Shown here: in pieces, positions 26,042 through 35,670 of the stretch
Layout of the letters: each line of letters starts with the position of its first letter
How positions within the stretch are numbered: position 1 is the stretch's first letter
NCBI GenBank assembly: GCA_029968055.1
Contig: JASCNX010000003.1
Span: 124,001 to 188,000 of the forward strand
DNA from: Xenophilus aerolatus
GTDB taxonomy: Bacteria; Pseudomonadota; Gammaproteobacteria; Burkholderiales; Burkholderiaceae_C
Reading direction: 5' to 3'
DNA length: 64,000 nt
Made by a program: the position numbers and the translations under genes
The notes under the pieces: generated by a model
The model's database searches: none
What the model was told of the DNA's origin: nothing
Seen by the model: only the letters and a program-made list of their open reading frames with translations

Positions 26042-26752
26042 TCAGAACCGCTCCTGCACCCGCAAGCAGCGCCAATGCCCCACCGCCAGCCCCGCCAGCG
26101 GCAAGCGGCCGATGCGCAGGCGCCTGAGCGACTCGGCGGCCAGGCCGGCGGCGACGCACAGCGTGCCGATCTGGCCCGGCTCGGGCCCGTGCATCACCAC
26201 GCGCAAACCCGTGCGCTCGGGACTCTGGCGGTTGATGCTGGCGCGCGCAGGGCGCAGGCGCTGCAGCTGCGCGGGGTCGACGGCGCCGGGCACGTCGATG
26301 GAGAACTCGTGTTCCACCAGAGGCGCGTCGTCCAGCAGCCGCCGCGCCACGCCGGGCACCTGGGTGAAGACGACCAGGCCGCTTTCGTCCGGCGCCAGCG
26401 GTGCGACGCAGCGCTGGCCCATGAACAGGCCGGGCAGTGCGGGGCGGCCGTGCAGTGCGTCGTCGGCGTCGCGCCGCAACTGGGCCCAGAAGCCGGCGGC
26501 GTCGCAGGCCAGGCCGGCCGGCTTGTGCACGATGAGCGTGCCCGGCGGCAGGGATTGCGGGCGCGCGCCGTGCGCCACCGCCACACGCTGCCCGGGCCCC
26601 ACGCGCTGCTGCGGCAGCGTGGCGGCCAGCCCGTCGACCGTGACGGCGCCCTGGGCGATGAGCTGCTCCGCCTCGCGGCGCGAGCATGACAGCTGTGCGG
26701 CGACGCGCTTGGACAGGCGCTCGCCGGCGTCGGAGGGGTCGTCGACGCTCAC
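26042..26752 (-). CDS. S4-domain RNA pseudouridine synthase-like protein lacking the catalytic aspartate
   Basis: 236-residue RsuA/RluB-family protein: S4 RNA-binding domain (about 10-60; SKRVAAQLSCSRREAEQLIAQGAVTVDG) and a synthase domain starting at LIVHKPAGLACD. In active enzymes the motif RLDxxTxGL carries the essential Asp. Here the aligned stretch is PLAPDESGLVVFT, with A120 in the Asp position and Pro before Leu. The fold-defining residues after it are retained. It may bind RNA without modifying it. The GTG start overlaps the stop of the upstream Nudix/MBL gene (GTGA). Confidence 0.8.
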   Translation of the reverse strand: MSVDDPSDAGERLSKRVAAQLSCSRREAEQLIAQGAVTVDGLAATLPQQRVGPGQRVAVAHGARPQSLPPGTLIVHKPAGLACDAAGFWAQLRRDADDALHGRPALPGLFMGQRCVAPLAPDESGLVVFTQVPGVARRLLDDAPLVEHEFSIDVPGAVDPAQLQRLRPARASINRQSPERTGLRVVMHGPEPGQIGTLCVAAGLAAESLRRLRIGRLPLAGLAVGHWRCLRVQERF

Positions 26753-28464
26753 AGCTTGCTCGGCAGCGCGGCGGGCTGCGAGGGCAGCACGGCCGGCTGC
26801 GAGGCGAGTTCGCGGATGCGCTCCACATGCGCCTGCAGCGAGCGTGCCGCCACCGGCCACAGGTGCCGCGGGGTGTCGGCGTAGGCGATGGGCAGCCAGT
26901 CGTCGAGGGTGCCCAGCGGCACGCGGCGCATGGCCGCCGCGATCTTGGCCTCGCGCTGAAGCCGGTGCGACTTCAGCTTGGCGATGGCACCGCGTGCGAA
27001 GCCCAGCACGTGGCCGTGCGCCGGCAGGATGAAGTCGGTGCGCAGCTCGACGCAGGCTTCGTCGAGCGCGTCGAGCGAGTCGAGGTACTCGGTCATGTTG
27101 CCGTCGGGCGGGTCGACCACCGTGGTGCTGCCGTTGAGGATGTGGTCGCCCGAGAAGAGCAGGCCGTCTTCCTCGAGCACCAGGCACAGGTGGTTGGCCG
27201 CGTGGCCCGGCGTGTGGATGACGCGCAGCGTGTGCGTCAGCCGCCGGCCGGAGCCGTCCTCGAGCAGCCGGCCGTGCAGCTCGAGCCGCTCCAGGTGGTG
27301 CAGCGCGCGGTCGGGCGTGAAGCGTGCCGTGTGGCGCGCCGTCGGTGCCGAGGGCAGCCCGAGGATGGGCGGGTTGGTGTCCTTGCACAGCGCCTGCAGC
27401 GGCATCGCGCCGGGCGCGTGGTCGGCATGCGAATGGGTGCAGACGATGGCGCGGATGTTGCCGTTGGTGGCGCGCCAGAGCCGGCCGACGTGGTCGAAGT
27501 CGTTCGGGCCGGGATCGATGACGACGTAGCCGCTGTCGGCGTCGCCCACGATGTAGCTGTTGGTGCCCGGCCCGGTCATGGCGCTGGGGTTGGGGGCCGT
27601 CAGGCGCATCACGTTGCGCAGCAGCGGCACCGGGTGCTCGGTCTGCCAGTCCAGGGCATGCAGCATCTGCCCGTCGGGGCAGACCAGCGCGAGCTCGCCG
27701 TAGGGCGCCTCGTGCTCCATGTAGCGCTCTTCCTTGCCGCCGAGGAAGGCACCGCGCGGGCAGCTGCTCCACAGCGGCTTCTCGCGCGCGCAGGCGGCCA
27801 GCACCGTGTCGACGGTCTCGAAGGCGGCCAGCCGCCGCAGGGTGCGGATGGTCGGGAAGATCATCGAGAAGCTGCCCGCCTCGTGGCGCTCCAGCGCCTG
27901 CGCCGGGCTGACCCAACAGGGCTCGAACTGCTCGGTCTCGTCGGCCACCGGCTCCTGCCCGTCGGGCATGCGGGCGACCAGGAACAGCACGTCGAAGCGC
28001 TTGGGCAGGTCGCGGTCGGTCATCCAGTGGCAGAAGGTGAAGAGCCGGTCGGTCGCCAGCCGCAGGCCGAGCGCCGTGCACTGGGCCTGGAAGGCGCCGT
28101 CGGCCGTGGCATGCCGGTCCATGGCCGCCACCTCGGCGGCGGAGACGGGGCGGCCGTCGGCGTGCTCGGCCAGCAGCACGCCCAGTTCCTCGAAGCTCTC
28201 GCGCACGGCGGCGACGGCGTAGTCGAGCTGGGAGCGGCTCTGGGTGCGGCGGCGCAGGGCGATGCGGCGTGCCTCGCTGTCGGCCTCGTCCACCCGGCCG
28301 CCGGGAAAGACGTAGGCGCCCGGCGCGAAGCTCGCATAGTCCGAGCGCCGGGTCATCAGCACCTCCACGCCGAGCGGGCCGTCGCGCAACAGCAGGACGG
28401 TGGCGGCCGGCCGCACGGGCACGGGCTCGCGCAGGGCATGCAACTGCTGGGTGGGACGGACCAT
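26749..28464 (-). CDS. Nudix hydrolase fused to metallo-beta-lactamase fold hydrolase
   Basis: 571-residue two-domain protein. The N-terminal Nudix domain (about 15-235) has FPGGRVDEAD then RESFEELGV after an insertion of about 30 residues inside the Nudix box, as in NUDT19-like proteins. The C-terminal MBL domain (about 270-530) has the metal site THSHADHAPGA, HTPGHAANH and FSGDHIL, then a LACTB2-like winged region. LACTB2 relatives are endoribonucleases, and NUDT19 relatives hydrolyse CoA esters; which applies is unknown. ATG at 28464 is preferred to a GTG eight codons upstream. The pseudouridine synthase-like gene overlaps its stop. Confidence 0.87.
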   Translation of the reverse strand: MVRPTQQLHALREPVPVRPAATVLLLRDGPLGVEVLMTRRSDYASFAPGAYVFPGGRVDEADSEARRIALRRRTQSRSQLDYAVAAVRESFEELGVLLAEHADGRPVSAAEVAAMDRHATADGAFQAQCTALGLRLATDRLFTFCHWMTDRDLPKRFDVLFLVARMPDGQEPVADETEQFEPCWVSPAQALERHEAGSFSMIFPTIRTLRRLAAFETVDTVLAACAREKPLWSSCPRGAFLGGKEERYMEHEAPYGELALVCPDGQMLHALDWQTEHPVPLLRNVMRLTAPNPSAMTGPGTNSYIVGDADSGYVVIDPGPNDFDHVGRLWRATNGNIRAIVCTHSHADHAPGAMPLQALCKDTNPPILGLPSAPTARHTARFTPDRALHHLERLELHGRLLEDGSGRRLTHTLRVIHTPGHAANHLCLVLEEDGLLFSGDHILNGSTTVVDPPDGNMTEYLDSLDALDEACVELRTDFILPAHGHVLGFARGAIAKLKSHRLQREAKIAAAMRRVPLGTLDDWLPIAYADTPRHLWPVAARSLQAHVERIRELASQPAVLPSQPAALPSKL

Positions 28465-28548
28465 CTGCGCATTATTCCGCAGGCGCACGGGCGGGCGCGT
28501 GTCAGGGGTGGGTCGGCCGCTGCGCGACGGCGGCCCGCGCCCGCCGTC

Positions 28549-29730
28549 TCAGGGCACCAAGCAGCCGCGGCCCTCCCGCAGCGCCTGCGCCCGGGCGGCG
28601 GTGTCCGGGTGGCTGCTGAGCCATTCGGCCGCCGAGGGGGTGCGGGCGCGGTCGGCCTGGGGCTGCGCGGGCGCTGCGCTGCCGTCCTTCGCGGCGGGGG
28701 GCTGGTCCTTGCCACCCGCGGGCGGGCCGTCGATGTGCATCAGCAGGTCGGCCATGGGCGCGACCGGCAGCCCGGCGTGCTGCATCAGTCCAACGGCGAA
28801 GCAGTCGGCCTCGCGCTCGTGGCCACGGCGGTAGGCCAGGCCCGTGAGCACCGTGCTGGCCATCGCGACGACGCTCGACACGTCGCCCAGCGCCAGCCCC
28901 AGCCCGACGTTGAGCACGCCCTGCTCGACCACCAGGCGGGTGCCGTGGCGGTGCACCACGTGGCCGATTTCGTGCGCCAGCACGCCCACGAGCGCATCGT
29001 CCGGCAGGCCGGCCCTGGCGGCTTCGTCGACCAGGGCGTCGGTGACCACGATCTGGCCGCCGGGCAGGGCGAAGGCATTGGCGGGCATGCCCGATCGGAA
29101 GGCGAGTTGCAGGCGCGGTGCGTAGCCGCGGTAGCGGTGCAAGGATGAGCTGTCGCCGGTGCCGAGCTGCGCGGCCAGCGCGTCGAAGCGCGCGCGCAGG
29201 GCGGCCTGGCGAGCTTCCGGCAACCTGCTGGGTCGGAGAAAGCCGTCGTCCAGTTCGCGCATCGCTTCCTGGCTGAAGGACTGCTCCCAGCCCACCGGCA
29301 CGAAGCGCGTGAGCTGCGTGGCGGCCCAGGGCGTGCCGTAGCGGTAGAACAGGGCCAGCCCGAGCACGGCCGCCAGCAGCACGCCGGCAAAGACCCGCCA
29401 GCGCGTCTGCATGCGCTGGGCCAGGCCCGGGCGCGCACCCGCGGCCTCCAGCGCGGCGTGCCACTGCGCGCCGTCGTCGATCTCCAGGCTGCCGTTTTGC
29501 CGAAGGTCGACCACCACGGTGCGCTGGGCACGGCTGGGGCGCCAGGCCTCGGGCCACTCGACCTCGTCGTGCGCAAAGGGCGGCGGCACGGCCGTGCCGG
29601 GCGCCAGGGGATGCAGCCGCAGGCCGGGGCCGCGCGCCCCGGGCTCCAGGCCCACCAGCACCGGCTGCGGCTGGCTGCTGCGGCCGTCGTACCAGCGGGC
29701 GCGCAGCAGGGCGGGGGTCGATTCGGGCAT
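28549..29730 (-). CDS. M48 family metallopeptidase with N-terminal membrane anchor
   Basis: 393-residue protease. A cytosolic domain of about 110 residues with no clear family precedes one membrane helix (about 112-129; WRVFAGVLLAAVLGLALFY). The peptidase domain follows, with zinc site H253-E254-xx-H257 (LAHEIGHVVHRHG) and the third-ligand region READCFAVGLMQHAG. ANAFALPGGQIVVTDAL is the family substrate strand. Near-C-terminal SSHPDTAARAQAL matches the M48 ending. It probably degrades misfolded envelope proteins, as BepA/LoiP relatives do. It lies 84 bases downstream of the DUF898 gene. Confidence 0.9.
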   Translation of the reverse strand: MPESTPALLRARWYDGRSSQPQPVLVGLEPGARGPGLRLHPLAPGTAVPPPFAHDEVEWPEAWRPSRAQRTVVVDLRQNGSLEIDDGAQWHAALEAAGARPGLAQRMQTRWRVFAGVLLAAVLGLALFYRYGTPWAATQLTRFVPVGWEQSFSQEAMRELDDGFLRPSRLPEARQAALRARFDALAAQLGTGDSSSLHRYRGYAPRLQLAFRSGMPANAFALPGGQIVVTDALVDEAARAGLPDDALVGVLAHEIGHVVHRHGTRLVVEQGVLNVGLGLALGDVSSVVAMASTVLTGLAYRRGHEREADCFAVGLMQHAGLPVAPMADLLMHIDGPPAGGKDQPPAAKDGSAAPAQPQADRARTPSAAEWLSSHPDTAARAQALREGRGCLVP

Positions 29731-29814
29731 CGGCGGCGGTTCAGAAAGGAATCAAAAACGTCCAAAGCACAGTCGGTCGCCAGCGCGAACGGATCGGGTG
29801 CGGCTCGGGGGGTG

Positions 29815-31263
29815 TCATCCAATCACATCGATGCCGAGCGCGTCGGCCACGGCGTCGCCGAAACCGTCCTTCTGCTGTGCCTCGAGCGTGCCGACCAGCC
29901 GGTCGAGCCCGCCCTTGACGTGCAGCGTGACCGACTCGGTCTTCATCTTGTACTCGGCCACCCGTGCGAAGGGGCGATAGAAGCCGGCCGTGAGCAGGTT
30001 CAGCAGGATGTTGCGGATGCGCAGCCACACGAAGCTGGCGGCGCGCAGGTCGGTCTTGAAGCGGGCCACGTCGCTCACGCCGATGCTGTTCCACATGAGC
30101 TGGAACATGCGCGCCTCGCGGTAGGCCAGGGCGGGCGAGGCGGCGAAGAACATCGCCATGATCAGCACGAACACGGCCACGATCGCGATCACGACGAAGG
30201 TGGCGCTGCCGCGCTGCGCACCCAGGGCGGCCAGGCCGCCCGACACCAGCGCCGCAACGGCGATCAGCGCCGCGATGGCAACGCCGATGCCCAGCAGCGT
30301 GACCACGAAAAAGCCGATGCTGGCGCCCCAGATGCGCACGAAGTCGCCGAACACCGGCTTCCAGCGCCCGGTCTGTCCGCCGACGGCGGCGCGCGTCACC
30401 AGCAGGCGCTTGTAGTTGAACTCCAGGCGGATGAGGCACAGCAGGCTCAACAGCACCGCCGCCAGGGCGAGCGCGGCCATGGGCCAGGTCGGGCGCGGGA
30501 ACGGCGGCGCCTTGGCAGGGGCGGGCGAACCGTCGTCCTCGTCGTCGGCGTCCATGGCGGGGTCGGCCTCGGCGGCGGCGGCTTCGTTCTCGCGCGCGGG
30601 GGCCGCGGCAAGCACCGGTGCCGACAGCGTGGCCGGGCCCTGAACCGACGACGCGCCAGCCGTTGGTGCCTCGGGCGCCATGCGTGCCAGCGCGAAGCCC
30701 GCCACCAGCCACACCGCGGCCAGCGCGAACACCGGCCAGCTCGCGCGGTACACCTCGCCCCAGCCGGCGGTGATGCGCAGCCGCAGGCCGCGCCAGCGGG
30801 TGTGGCCCAGGCGAAAGCGCATCGCGCTGCCCCAAAGGAAGGGCGCCAGCACCGCGCCGCCGCTCACGATCGCGAAGTAGACGATGTGCTGGCCCGTGTT
30901 GGAGGCCACGTTCAGCGCGATGTAGAAGGCCGCCAGAAGCAGGAAGCCGAACACCATGCCGCGGATGCCGGCGGTGAATTCGAGCGGGCTGTCGGCCACC
31001 AGTGTGTGGCCGTAGAAATACTTGATGGTGCGGCGCCGCGCCCAGGGCGTGAACAGGCCCAGCGTGACGATGGTCAGCAGCACGTTCACGATCCAGACCC
31101 CGAAGTACACGCCGCCATCGCCGGTGAAGGCCAGGCGCCAGGGCTCGATCTCGCCCGAGGACCGGGCCCCGGGCGGCGGGCTGGCCGGCGGCCCGGGGGG
31201 CGCGCGTTCGAACTGCGTGAGGTCCGGCGCGAAGTCCGGGTGCTGGAATGTCGGTTCTGGCAT
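29815..31263 (-). CDS. DUF898 (YjgN-like) membrane protein
   Basis: 482-residue polytopic membrane protein of DUF898. The family repeats are visible: YFGVWIVNVLLTIVTLGLFTPWARRRTIKYFYGHT near the N-terminus, and RIRNILLNLLTAGFYRPFARVAEYKM near the C-terminus. About seven or more helices are present, with an acidic/Ala-rich loop (about 225-255, AEADPAMDADDEDDG). The start has a strong AAGGAGAAGG site. Function of the family is unknown. The M48 peptidase gene downstream is a common companion and may be co-transcribed. Confidence 0.88.
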   Translation of the reverse strand: MPEPTFQHPDFAPDLTQFERAPPGPPASPPPGARSSGEIEPWRLAFTGDGGVYFGVWIVNVLLTIVTLGLFTPWARRRTIKYFYGHTLVADSPLEFTAGIRGMVFGFLLLAAFYIALNVASNTGQHIVYFAIVSGGAVLAPFLWGSAMRFRLGHTRWRGLRLRITAGWGEVYRASWPVFALAAVWLVAGFALARMAPEAPTAGASSVQGPATLSAPVLAAAPARENEAAAAEADPAMDADDEDDGSPAPAKAPPFPRPTWPMAALALAAVLLSLLCLIRLEFNYKRLLVTRAAVGGQTGRWKPVFGDFVRIWGASIGFFVVTLLGIGVAIAALIAVAALVSGGLAALGAQRGSATFVVIAIVAVFVLIMAMFFAASPALAYREARMFQLMWNSIGVSDVARFKTDLRAASFVWLRIRNILLNLLTAGFYRPFARVAEYKMKTESVTLHVKGGLDRLVGTLEAQQKDGFGDAVADALGIDVIG

Positions 31264-31388
31264 ACGGCCCCTTCTCCTTGTGCTCCTCGAGGGCCGGGAA
31301 AGTGTAGTGGCCGGCTTGAGGGTGCGGACCGGTCGCAGGCCGGCGCGCCCAGGGCGCCATCCATCCGCAAGCGCGAGGGTGGAAGGCG

Positions 31389-33110
31389 TCAGGCCTCGGG
31401 CATGCAGCCGCCTGCCAGCGCGGTGTCGATGGCGCTGCGCAGCGCATCGAGCTGCAGCGGCTTGCGCAGCACCACCGCGCCAGGCCACAGCAGCGGGCGC
31501 AGGCGGGCCACGTCGGCATAGCCGGTCAGGATGAGCACCGGCAGCTCCGCATGCATGCGGTGCAGCTCGCTCGCCAGCGCGGCGCCGTTCATGCCGACCA
31601 TGCCGAAGTCGGCCAGCACGACGTCCGGCGCCGATGCTTCCACCGCGGCCAGCGCCTGGGCACCGGCCGAGGCCGCGGTGACGCGGTAGCCGGCCTCGCC
31701 GAGCAGCGCGCCGAGCGACTCGCGCACCTGGGCGTCGTCGTCGACCAGCAGCACGTGGGCGCCGCGCGCCGGTGGCGGGCAGGGTGCGGCGTCGCGGGGG
31801 GCGGCGGCCGATGGGGCCGCGGCGCCGTCGACCTCGCGCAGCCACAGCGTCACGGTGGTGCCCTGGCCCGGCGCGCTCGCGATGCGCGCAGTGCCGCCGG
31901 CCCGCAGCGCGAAGCCGCGCACCTGTGCCAGGCCCAGGCCGGTGCCCTGCGCCTCGCCCTTGGTGGTGAAAAAGGGTTCGAAGGCACGCGCCGCCACATC
32001 CGCGGCCATGCCGGGGCCATCGTCCTCGAGGGTCAGCACGAGGTAGGCGCCGTCGGCCAGTTCGGCGTCGCCGTGCACCGATTCGCGCCGCGAGCCGATG
32101 CGCAGGGCCCCCACGCCATGCTGGGCGTCGCGTGCGTTGATCGCGAGGTTGAGGATGGCGGCCTCCAGCTGCGTGGGATCGGCCAGGACCAGCACCCCGT
32201 CGTCCTGCAGCCGGAACTGCAGCTGCATTTCCGGGCCGACGGCGCGCCGCAGCAGCTCGCGCATCTGGCCGACGCGCTCGGCGGCGGCCATGGGGCGGTA
32301 CTCCGGCACCTGGTCGCGCGAGAAGTTCAGCAGCTGCCGGGTGAGGTCCGCGGCGCTGCGCACGGCGGCCAGGCCGTCTTGCGCGCGTCGTCGCACCATG
32401 TCCGGCTGGTCGGCCTTGCGCTCGATCAGCTGCAGGTTGCCGCTCACGGCCTGCAGCAGGTTGTTGAAGTCGTGTGCGATGCCGCTGGTGAGCTGGCCCA
32501 CCGCCGCCAGGCGCTGGCGCTTGCGCAGCAGGGCGTTGTCGTCGCCGGTGCCGGTGAGGGCATCGGTCACTTCCTGCCGCAGCGCGGCGGTCTGGCGGTC
32601 CTTGCTGCGGTTGGCAGCGCGCAGTTGCAGGAGCGCGGCCGCCTGCCGTGCCAGGGCCTGCAGCGCGGTCAGTTGCCCGGCCGACAGCTCGCGCGGCTCG
32701 CGGTCGATCACGCAGACGGTGCCCAGCGCGTCGCCCGCGGGCGTGACGATGGGCGCACCGGCGTAGAAGCGGATGCGGGGTTCGCCCCGCACCAGGGGGT
32801 TGTCGACGAAACGAGGGTCGAGCACGGCATCGCACACCTGCATCACCGTGTCGGGCGCCAGGATGGTGTGCGCGCAGAAGGCATCGCTGCGCGGCGTCTC
32901 GGGGGCGGCCAGGCCGACGCGGGCCTTGAACCATTGCCTTTCGGCATCGATGAGGGACACCAGAGCGATCGGCGTTCCGCAGATCTGCGAAGCCAGCAGC
33001 ACGACGTCGTCGAAGGGCGCCTCGGCCCCGGTGTCGAGCACCTGCAGCGCCTCCAGGGTCGCCAGGCGGCGATCTTCGTGGGGCGGCAGCGGCGCGCCGT
33101 GGTCGCTCAT
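31389..33110 (-). CDS. Hybrid sensor histidine kinase (GAF-HisKA-HATPase-REC)
   Basis: 573-residue soluble kinase. The GAF domain (about 25-165; CGTPIALVSLIDAERQWFKA, FYAGAPIVTPAGDALGTVCV) is of the type preceding phytochrome-like kinases. The HisKA H-box is VGQLTSGIAHDFNNLLQ. HATPase boxes: N in NLAINARDA, G1 in DDGPGM, F in FEPFFTTK, G2 in GTGLGLAQV. The C-terminal receiver (about 450-570) has acidic DDD, phospho-acceptor in VVLADFGMVGMNG and the RKPLQ lysine. No membrane helix, so the signal is cytosolic. No output regulator is adjacent, so the target is unknown. Confidence 0.92.
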   Translation of the reverse strand: MSDHGAPLPPHEDRRLATLEALQVLDTGAEAPFDDVVLLASQICGTPIALVSLIDAERQWFKARVGLAAPETPRSDAFCAHTILAPDTVMQVCDAVLDPRFVDNPLVRGEPRIRFYAGAPIVTPAGDALGTVCVIDREPRELSAGQLTALQALARQAAALLQLRAANRSKDRQTAALRQEVTDALTGTGDDNALLRKRQRLAAVGQLTSGIAHDFNNLLQAVSGNLQLIERKADQPDMVRRRAQDGLAAVRSAADLTRQLLNFSRDQVPEYRPMAAAERVGQMRELLRRAVGPEMQLQFRLQDDGVLVLADPTQLEAAILNLAINARDAQHGVGALRIGSRRESVHGDAELADGAYLVLTLEDDGPGMAADVAARAFEPFFTTKGEAQGTGLGLAQVRGFALRAGGTARIASAPGQGTTVTLWLREVDGAAAPSAAAPRDAAPCPPPARGAHVLLVDDDAQVRESLGALLGEAGYRVTAASAGAQALAAVEASAPDVVLADFGMVGMNGAALASELHRMHAELPVLILTGYADVARLRPLLWPGAVVLRKPLQLDALRSAIDTALAGGCMPEA

Positions 33111-33321
33111 GCCCGGCGGTCGATGTGCGCGACGCGGCCGGGGGCGGCGAGGCGGTGCGGGGACTGCGATTTCGCGGGCATGACCGATTCTATTCAGCGG
33201 CCTGCACGCGCCGCGGTCGGACAAGAGCTTCTGACCCAGTTCTGAACGCGGACTGAACGCCTCGGGGTCGCGCTGCGGCGGCGGCCTACGGACACCCTCC
33301 CGCACGCGGTGGCACGATCGC

Positions 33322-34320
33322 ATGGCAACATCTTCGACTGCCATGCTCATCAACTGCGCCGCCTACCGCGAGGGCCGCAAGCTCGCCGACATCGGCTTCG
33401 ACGACATCCCGCAGCACCTGTCCGAGCCCGGAACCTTCGTCTGGGTGGCGCTGCACGATGCGGGCGACGACGAACTGGCGACGCTGCAACGCACCTTCGA
33501 TCTCCACCCGCTGGCGGTGGAGGACGTGCAGCGCGGCCTGCAGCGGCCCAAGGTCGAGGAGTACGGCGAGTCGCTTTTCGTCGTGATGCACCTGCTCGAG
33601 GTGGAGGGCGAGAGCGAGCACCGGCGCATCCGCGTGGGCGAAGTCGACGTTTTCGCGGGGCCCAACTACGTGGTCTCGGTGCGCAACCGCAGCGGGCAGA
33701 GCCTGGCGCGGGTGCGCGAACGCTGCGAACGCGAGCCCGAGCTGCTGAGGAACGGGCCCGGCTTCGTGCTCTATGCGCTCATGGACGAGGTGGTGGACCG
33801 CTACTTCCCGGCCATCGAGCACCTCGAGGACGAACTCGAGGCGATCGAGAAGCAGATCCTCACCGAGAAGGCGGGCCGCGACAACATCCAGCGCCTGTAC
33901 GGCCTGAAGCGCCGGCTGCGCGTGCTCAAGCACGCGGTGGCGCCGCTGCTGGAAGCCACGGGCCGGCTGTACGGCGGGCGCGTGCCGCCGCTGTGCCTGG
34001 GCACGCAGGACTACTTCCGCGACGTGATCGACCACCTGGCGCGCATCAACGCCTCGGTCGATGCCATCCGCGACACCGTCAGCGTGGCGATCCAGGTCAA
34101 CCTGTCGCTGGTCACCATCGCCGACGGCGAGGTGACCAAGCGGCTGGCGGCCTGGGCGGCGATCTTCGCCGTGTGCACCGCCTTCGTCGGCGTGTGGGGC
34201 ATGAATTTCGAGTTCATGCCGGAGCTGAAGTGGCGCTATGGCTACCCGGCGGCGCTGGGGGTGATCGTGGCGGTGTGCGGCTACCTGTACTGGCGCTTCC
34301 GCAAGGCGGGGTGGGTATGA
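33322..34320 (+). CDS. corA: CorA-type magnesium/cobalt transporter
   Basis: 332-residue divalent-cation channel. The large cytosolic domain (about 1-270) has the RPKVEEYGESLFVVMHL and LMDEVVDRYFPAIEHLEDELEAIE segments; two C-terminal helices follow, the first ending in the selectivity motif GMN (VGVWGMNFEFMPEL) and the second ending in WRFRKAGWV. ATG at 33322 is used; an in-frame ATG seven codons later is possible, and neither has a strong ribosome site. The stop overlaps the amidohydrolase start by four bases. Confidence 0.92.
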   Translation: MATSSTAMLINCAAYREGRKLADIGFDDIPQHLSEPGTFVWVALHDAGDDELATLQRTFDLHPLAVEDVQRGLQRPKVEEYGESLFVVMHLLEVEGESEHRRIRVGEVDVFAGPNYVVSVRNRSGQSLARVRERCEREPELLRNGPGFVLYALMDEVVDRYFPAIEHLEDELEAIEKQILTEKAGRDNIQRLYGLKRRLRVLKHAVAPLLEATGRLYGGRVPPLCLGTQDYFRDVIDHLARINASVDAIRDTVSVAIQVNLSLVTIADGEVTKRLAAWAAIFAVCTAFVGVWGMNFEFMPELKWRYGYPAALGVIVAVCGYLYWRFRKAGWV

Positions 34321-35555
34321 GCGCTGCAATGACCCTCGCTCCTTCTTCTGCTCCGCTTCTGCTGCTGCGCGAGGTTCGACCTGGTGGTGCCGATCCGGTC
34401 GACGTTCTGGTGCAGGGCGAGCGCATCGCCGCCGTGGGCGCCGGGCTGCCCGTTCCGCCGGGCGCGGTGGTGGAGGAGGGCGGCGGCGCCCTGTTGCTGC
34501 CCGGCCTGGTGGAGGGCCACACCCACCTCGACAAGACGCTGTGGGGCCTGCCCTGGTACCGCAACGAGGTCGGCACGCGGCTGGTCGACCGCATCGACAA
34601 CGAGCGCGCATTCCGGCATGCGAGCGGCCACGATGCCGCGGCGCAGTCGCTGGCCCTGGCGCGGGCCTTCCTCGCGAACGGCACCACGCGCATCCGCACC
34701 CACGTCGACATCGACACGCAGGCCGGCCTCAAGCATCTGGAGGGCGTGCTGCGCACGCGCGACGCCATGGCGCCGTGGCAGCAGATCCAGACCGTGGCCT
34801 TCCCGCAGTCGGGCCTGCTCGTGCGGCCCGGCACGGCGCAGTTGCTCGATGCCGCGCTGGCCGCCGGTGCCGATGTGCTGGGCGGGCTGGACCCCTGCGC
34901 CATCGACGGCGATCCGGTGCGCTCGCTGGATGTGCTGTTCGACATCGCCGCCAGGCACGGCAAGCCGCTGGACATCCACCTGCACGAGCCCGGCGCCATG
35001 GGGGCCTTCTCGCTCGGCCTGATCCTGGACCGCACCGAGGCGCTGGGCTTGCAGGGCCGGGTGGCGATCAGCCATGGCTTCTGCCTCGGCGATGTGCCGC
35101 CGGCCGATTGCAACGCCTTGCTGGCGCGCATGGCCGCGCTGGGCGTGGTGCTGGTCACCAGCGCACCGCCCTCGCGCAGCGTGCCGCCGCTCCTGGCCTG
35201 CCGCGCGGCCGGCGTCACCGTGGTGGGCGGCAACGACGGCATCCGCGACACCTGGACGCCCTACGGCACGCCCGACATGCTGGAGCGCGCCATGCTTATC
35301 GGCCTGCGCTACAACCTGCGCCGTGACGACGAGATCAATGTGGCGCTGGACTGCGTGACGCGGGCGGCCGCCCTGGGCTGCGGTTTCGCCGACCATGGCC
35401 TGGTGCCGGGCAGCCGTGCGGACCTGGTGCTGGTCGATGCGCAGAGCGTGGCGCACGCGGTCGTCGCGCGGCCTGCGCGTCGGCTGGTGGTGGCGGCGGG
35501 TGAGGTCGTGGCGCGGGACGGGGCGCTGCTGGCCGGCCCATGGCGCGGGATGTAG
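34317..35555 (+). CDS. Amidohydrolase family protein, cytosine deaminase-like
   Basis: 412-residue metal-dependent hydrolase (COG0402-like, close to CodA). Conserved features: LLLPGLVEGHTHLDKTLWG with the metal HxH (about 59-77), IRTHVDIDTQAG, a second His region DIHLHEPGAMG (about 220-230), ISHGFCLG and the catalytic Asp in VVGGNDGIRDTW. Members deaminate cytosine, isoguanine or related rings, or act on N-alkyl triazines. The true substrate is unknown. The start overlaps the corA stop by four bases (ATGA). Confidence 0.88.
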   Translation: MSAAMTLAPSSAPLLLLREVRPGGADPVDVLVQGERIAAVGAGLPVPPGAVVEEGGGALLLPGLVEGHTHLDKTLWGLPWYRNEVGTRLVDRIDNERAFRHASGHDAAAQSLALARAFLANGTTRIRTHVDIDTQAGLKHLEGVLRTRDAMAPWQQIQTVAFPQSGLLVRPGTAQLLDAALAAGADVLGGLDPCAIDGDPVRSLDVLFDIAARHGKPLDIHLHEPGAMGAFSLGLILDRTEALGLQGRVAISHGFCLGDVPPADCNALLARMAALGVVLVTSAPPSRSVPPLLACRAAGVTVVGGNDGIRDTWTPYGTPDMLERAMLIGLRYNLRRDDEINVALDCVTRAAALGCGFADHGLVPGSRADLVLVDAQSVAHAVVARPARRLVVAAGEVVARDGALLAGPWRGM

Positions 35556-35670
35556 GTGCTTGGGGGACGGCTGCACGCAGCCCTGAGGCCTCCCGCCTCG
35601 ACAGGACTTCGTGCAGGCCCGAGCACTGGATCGGCGCCGTGGCCGTGGCTCAGCGCTCGGGCGCCCGGGC

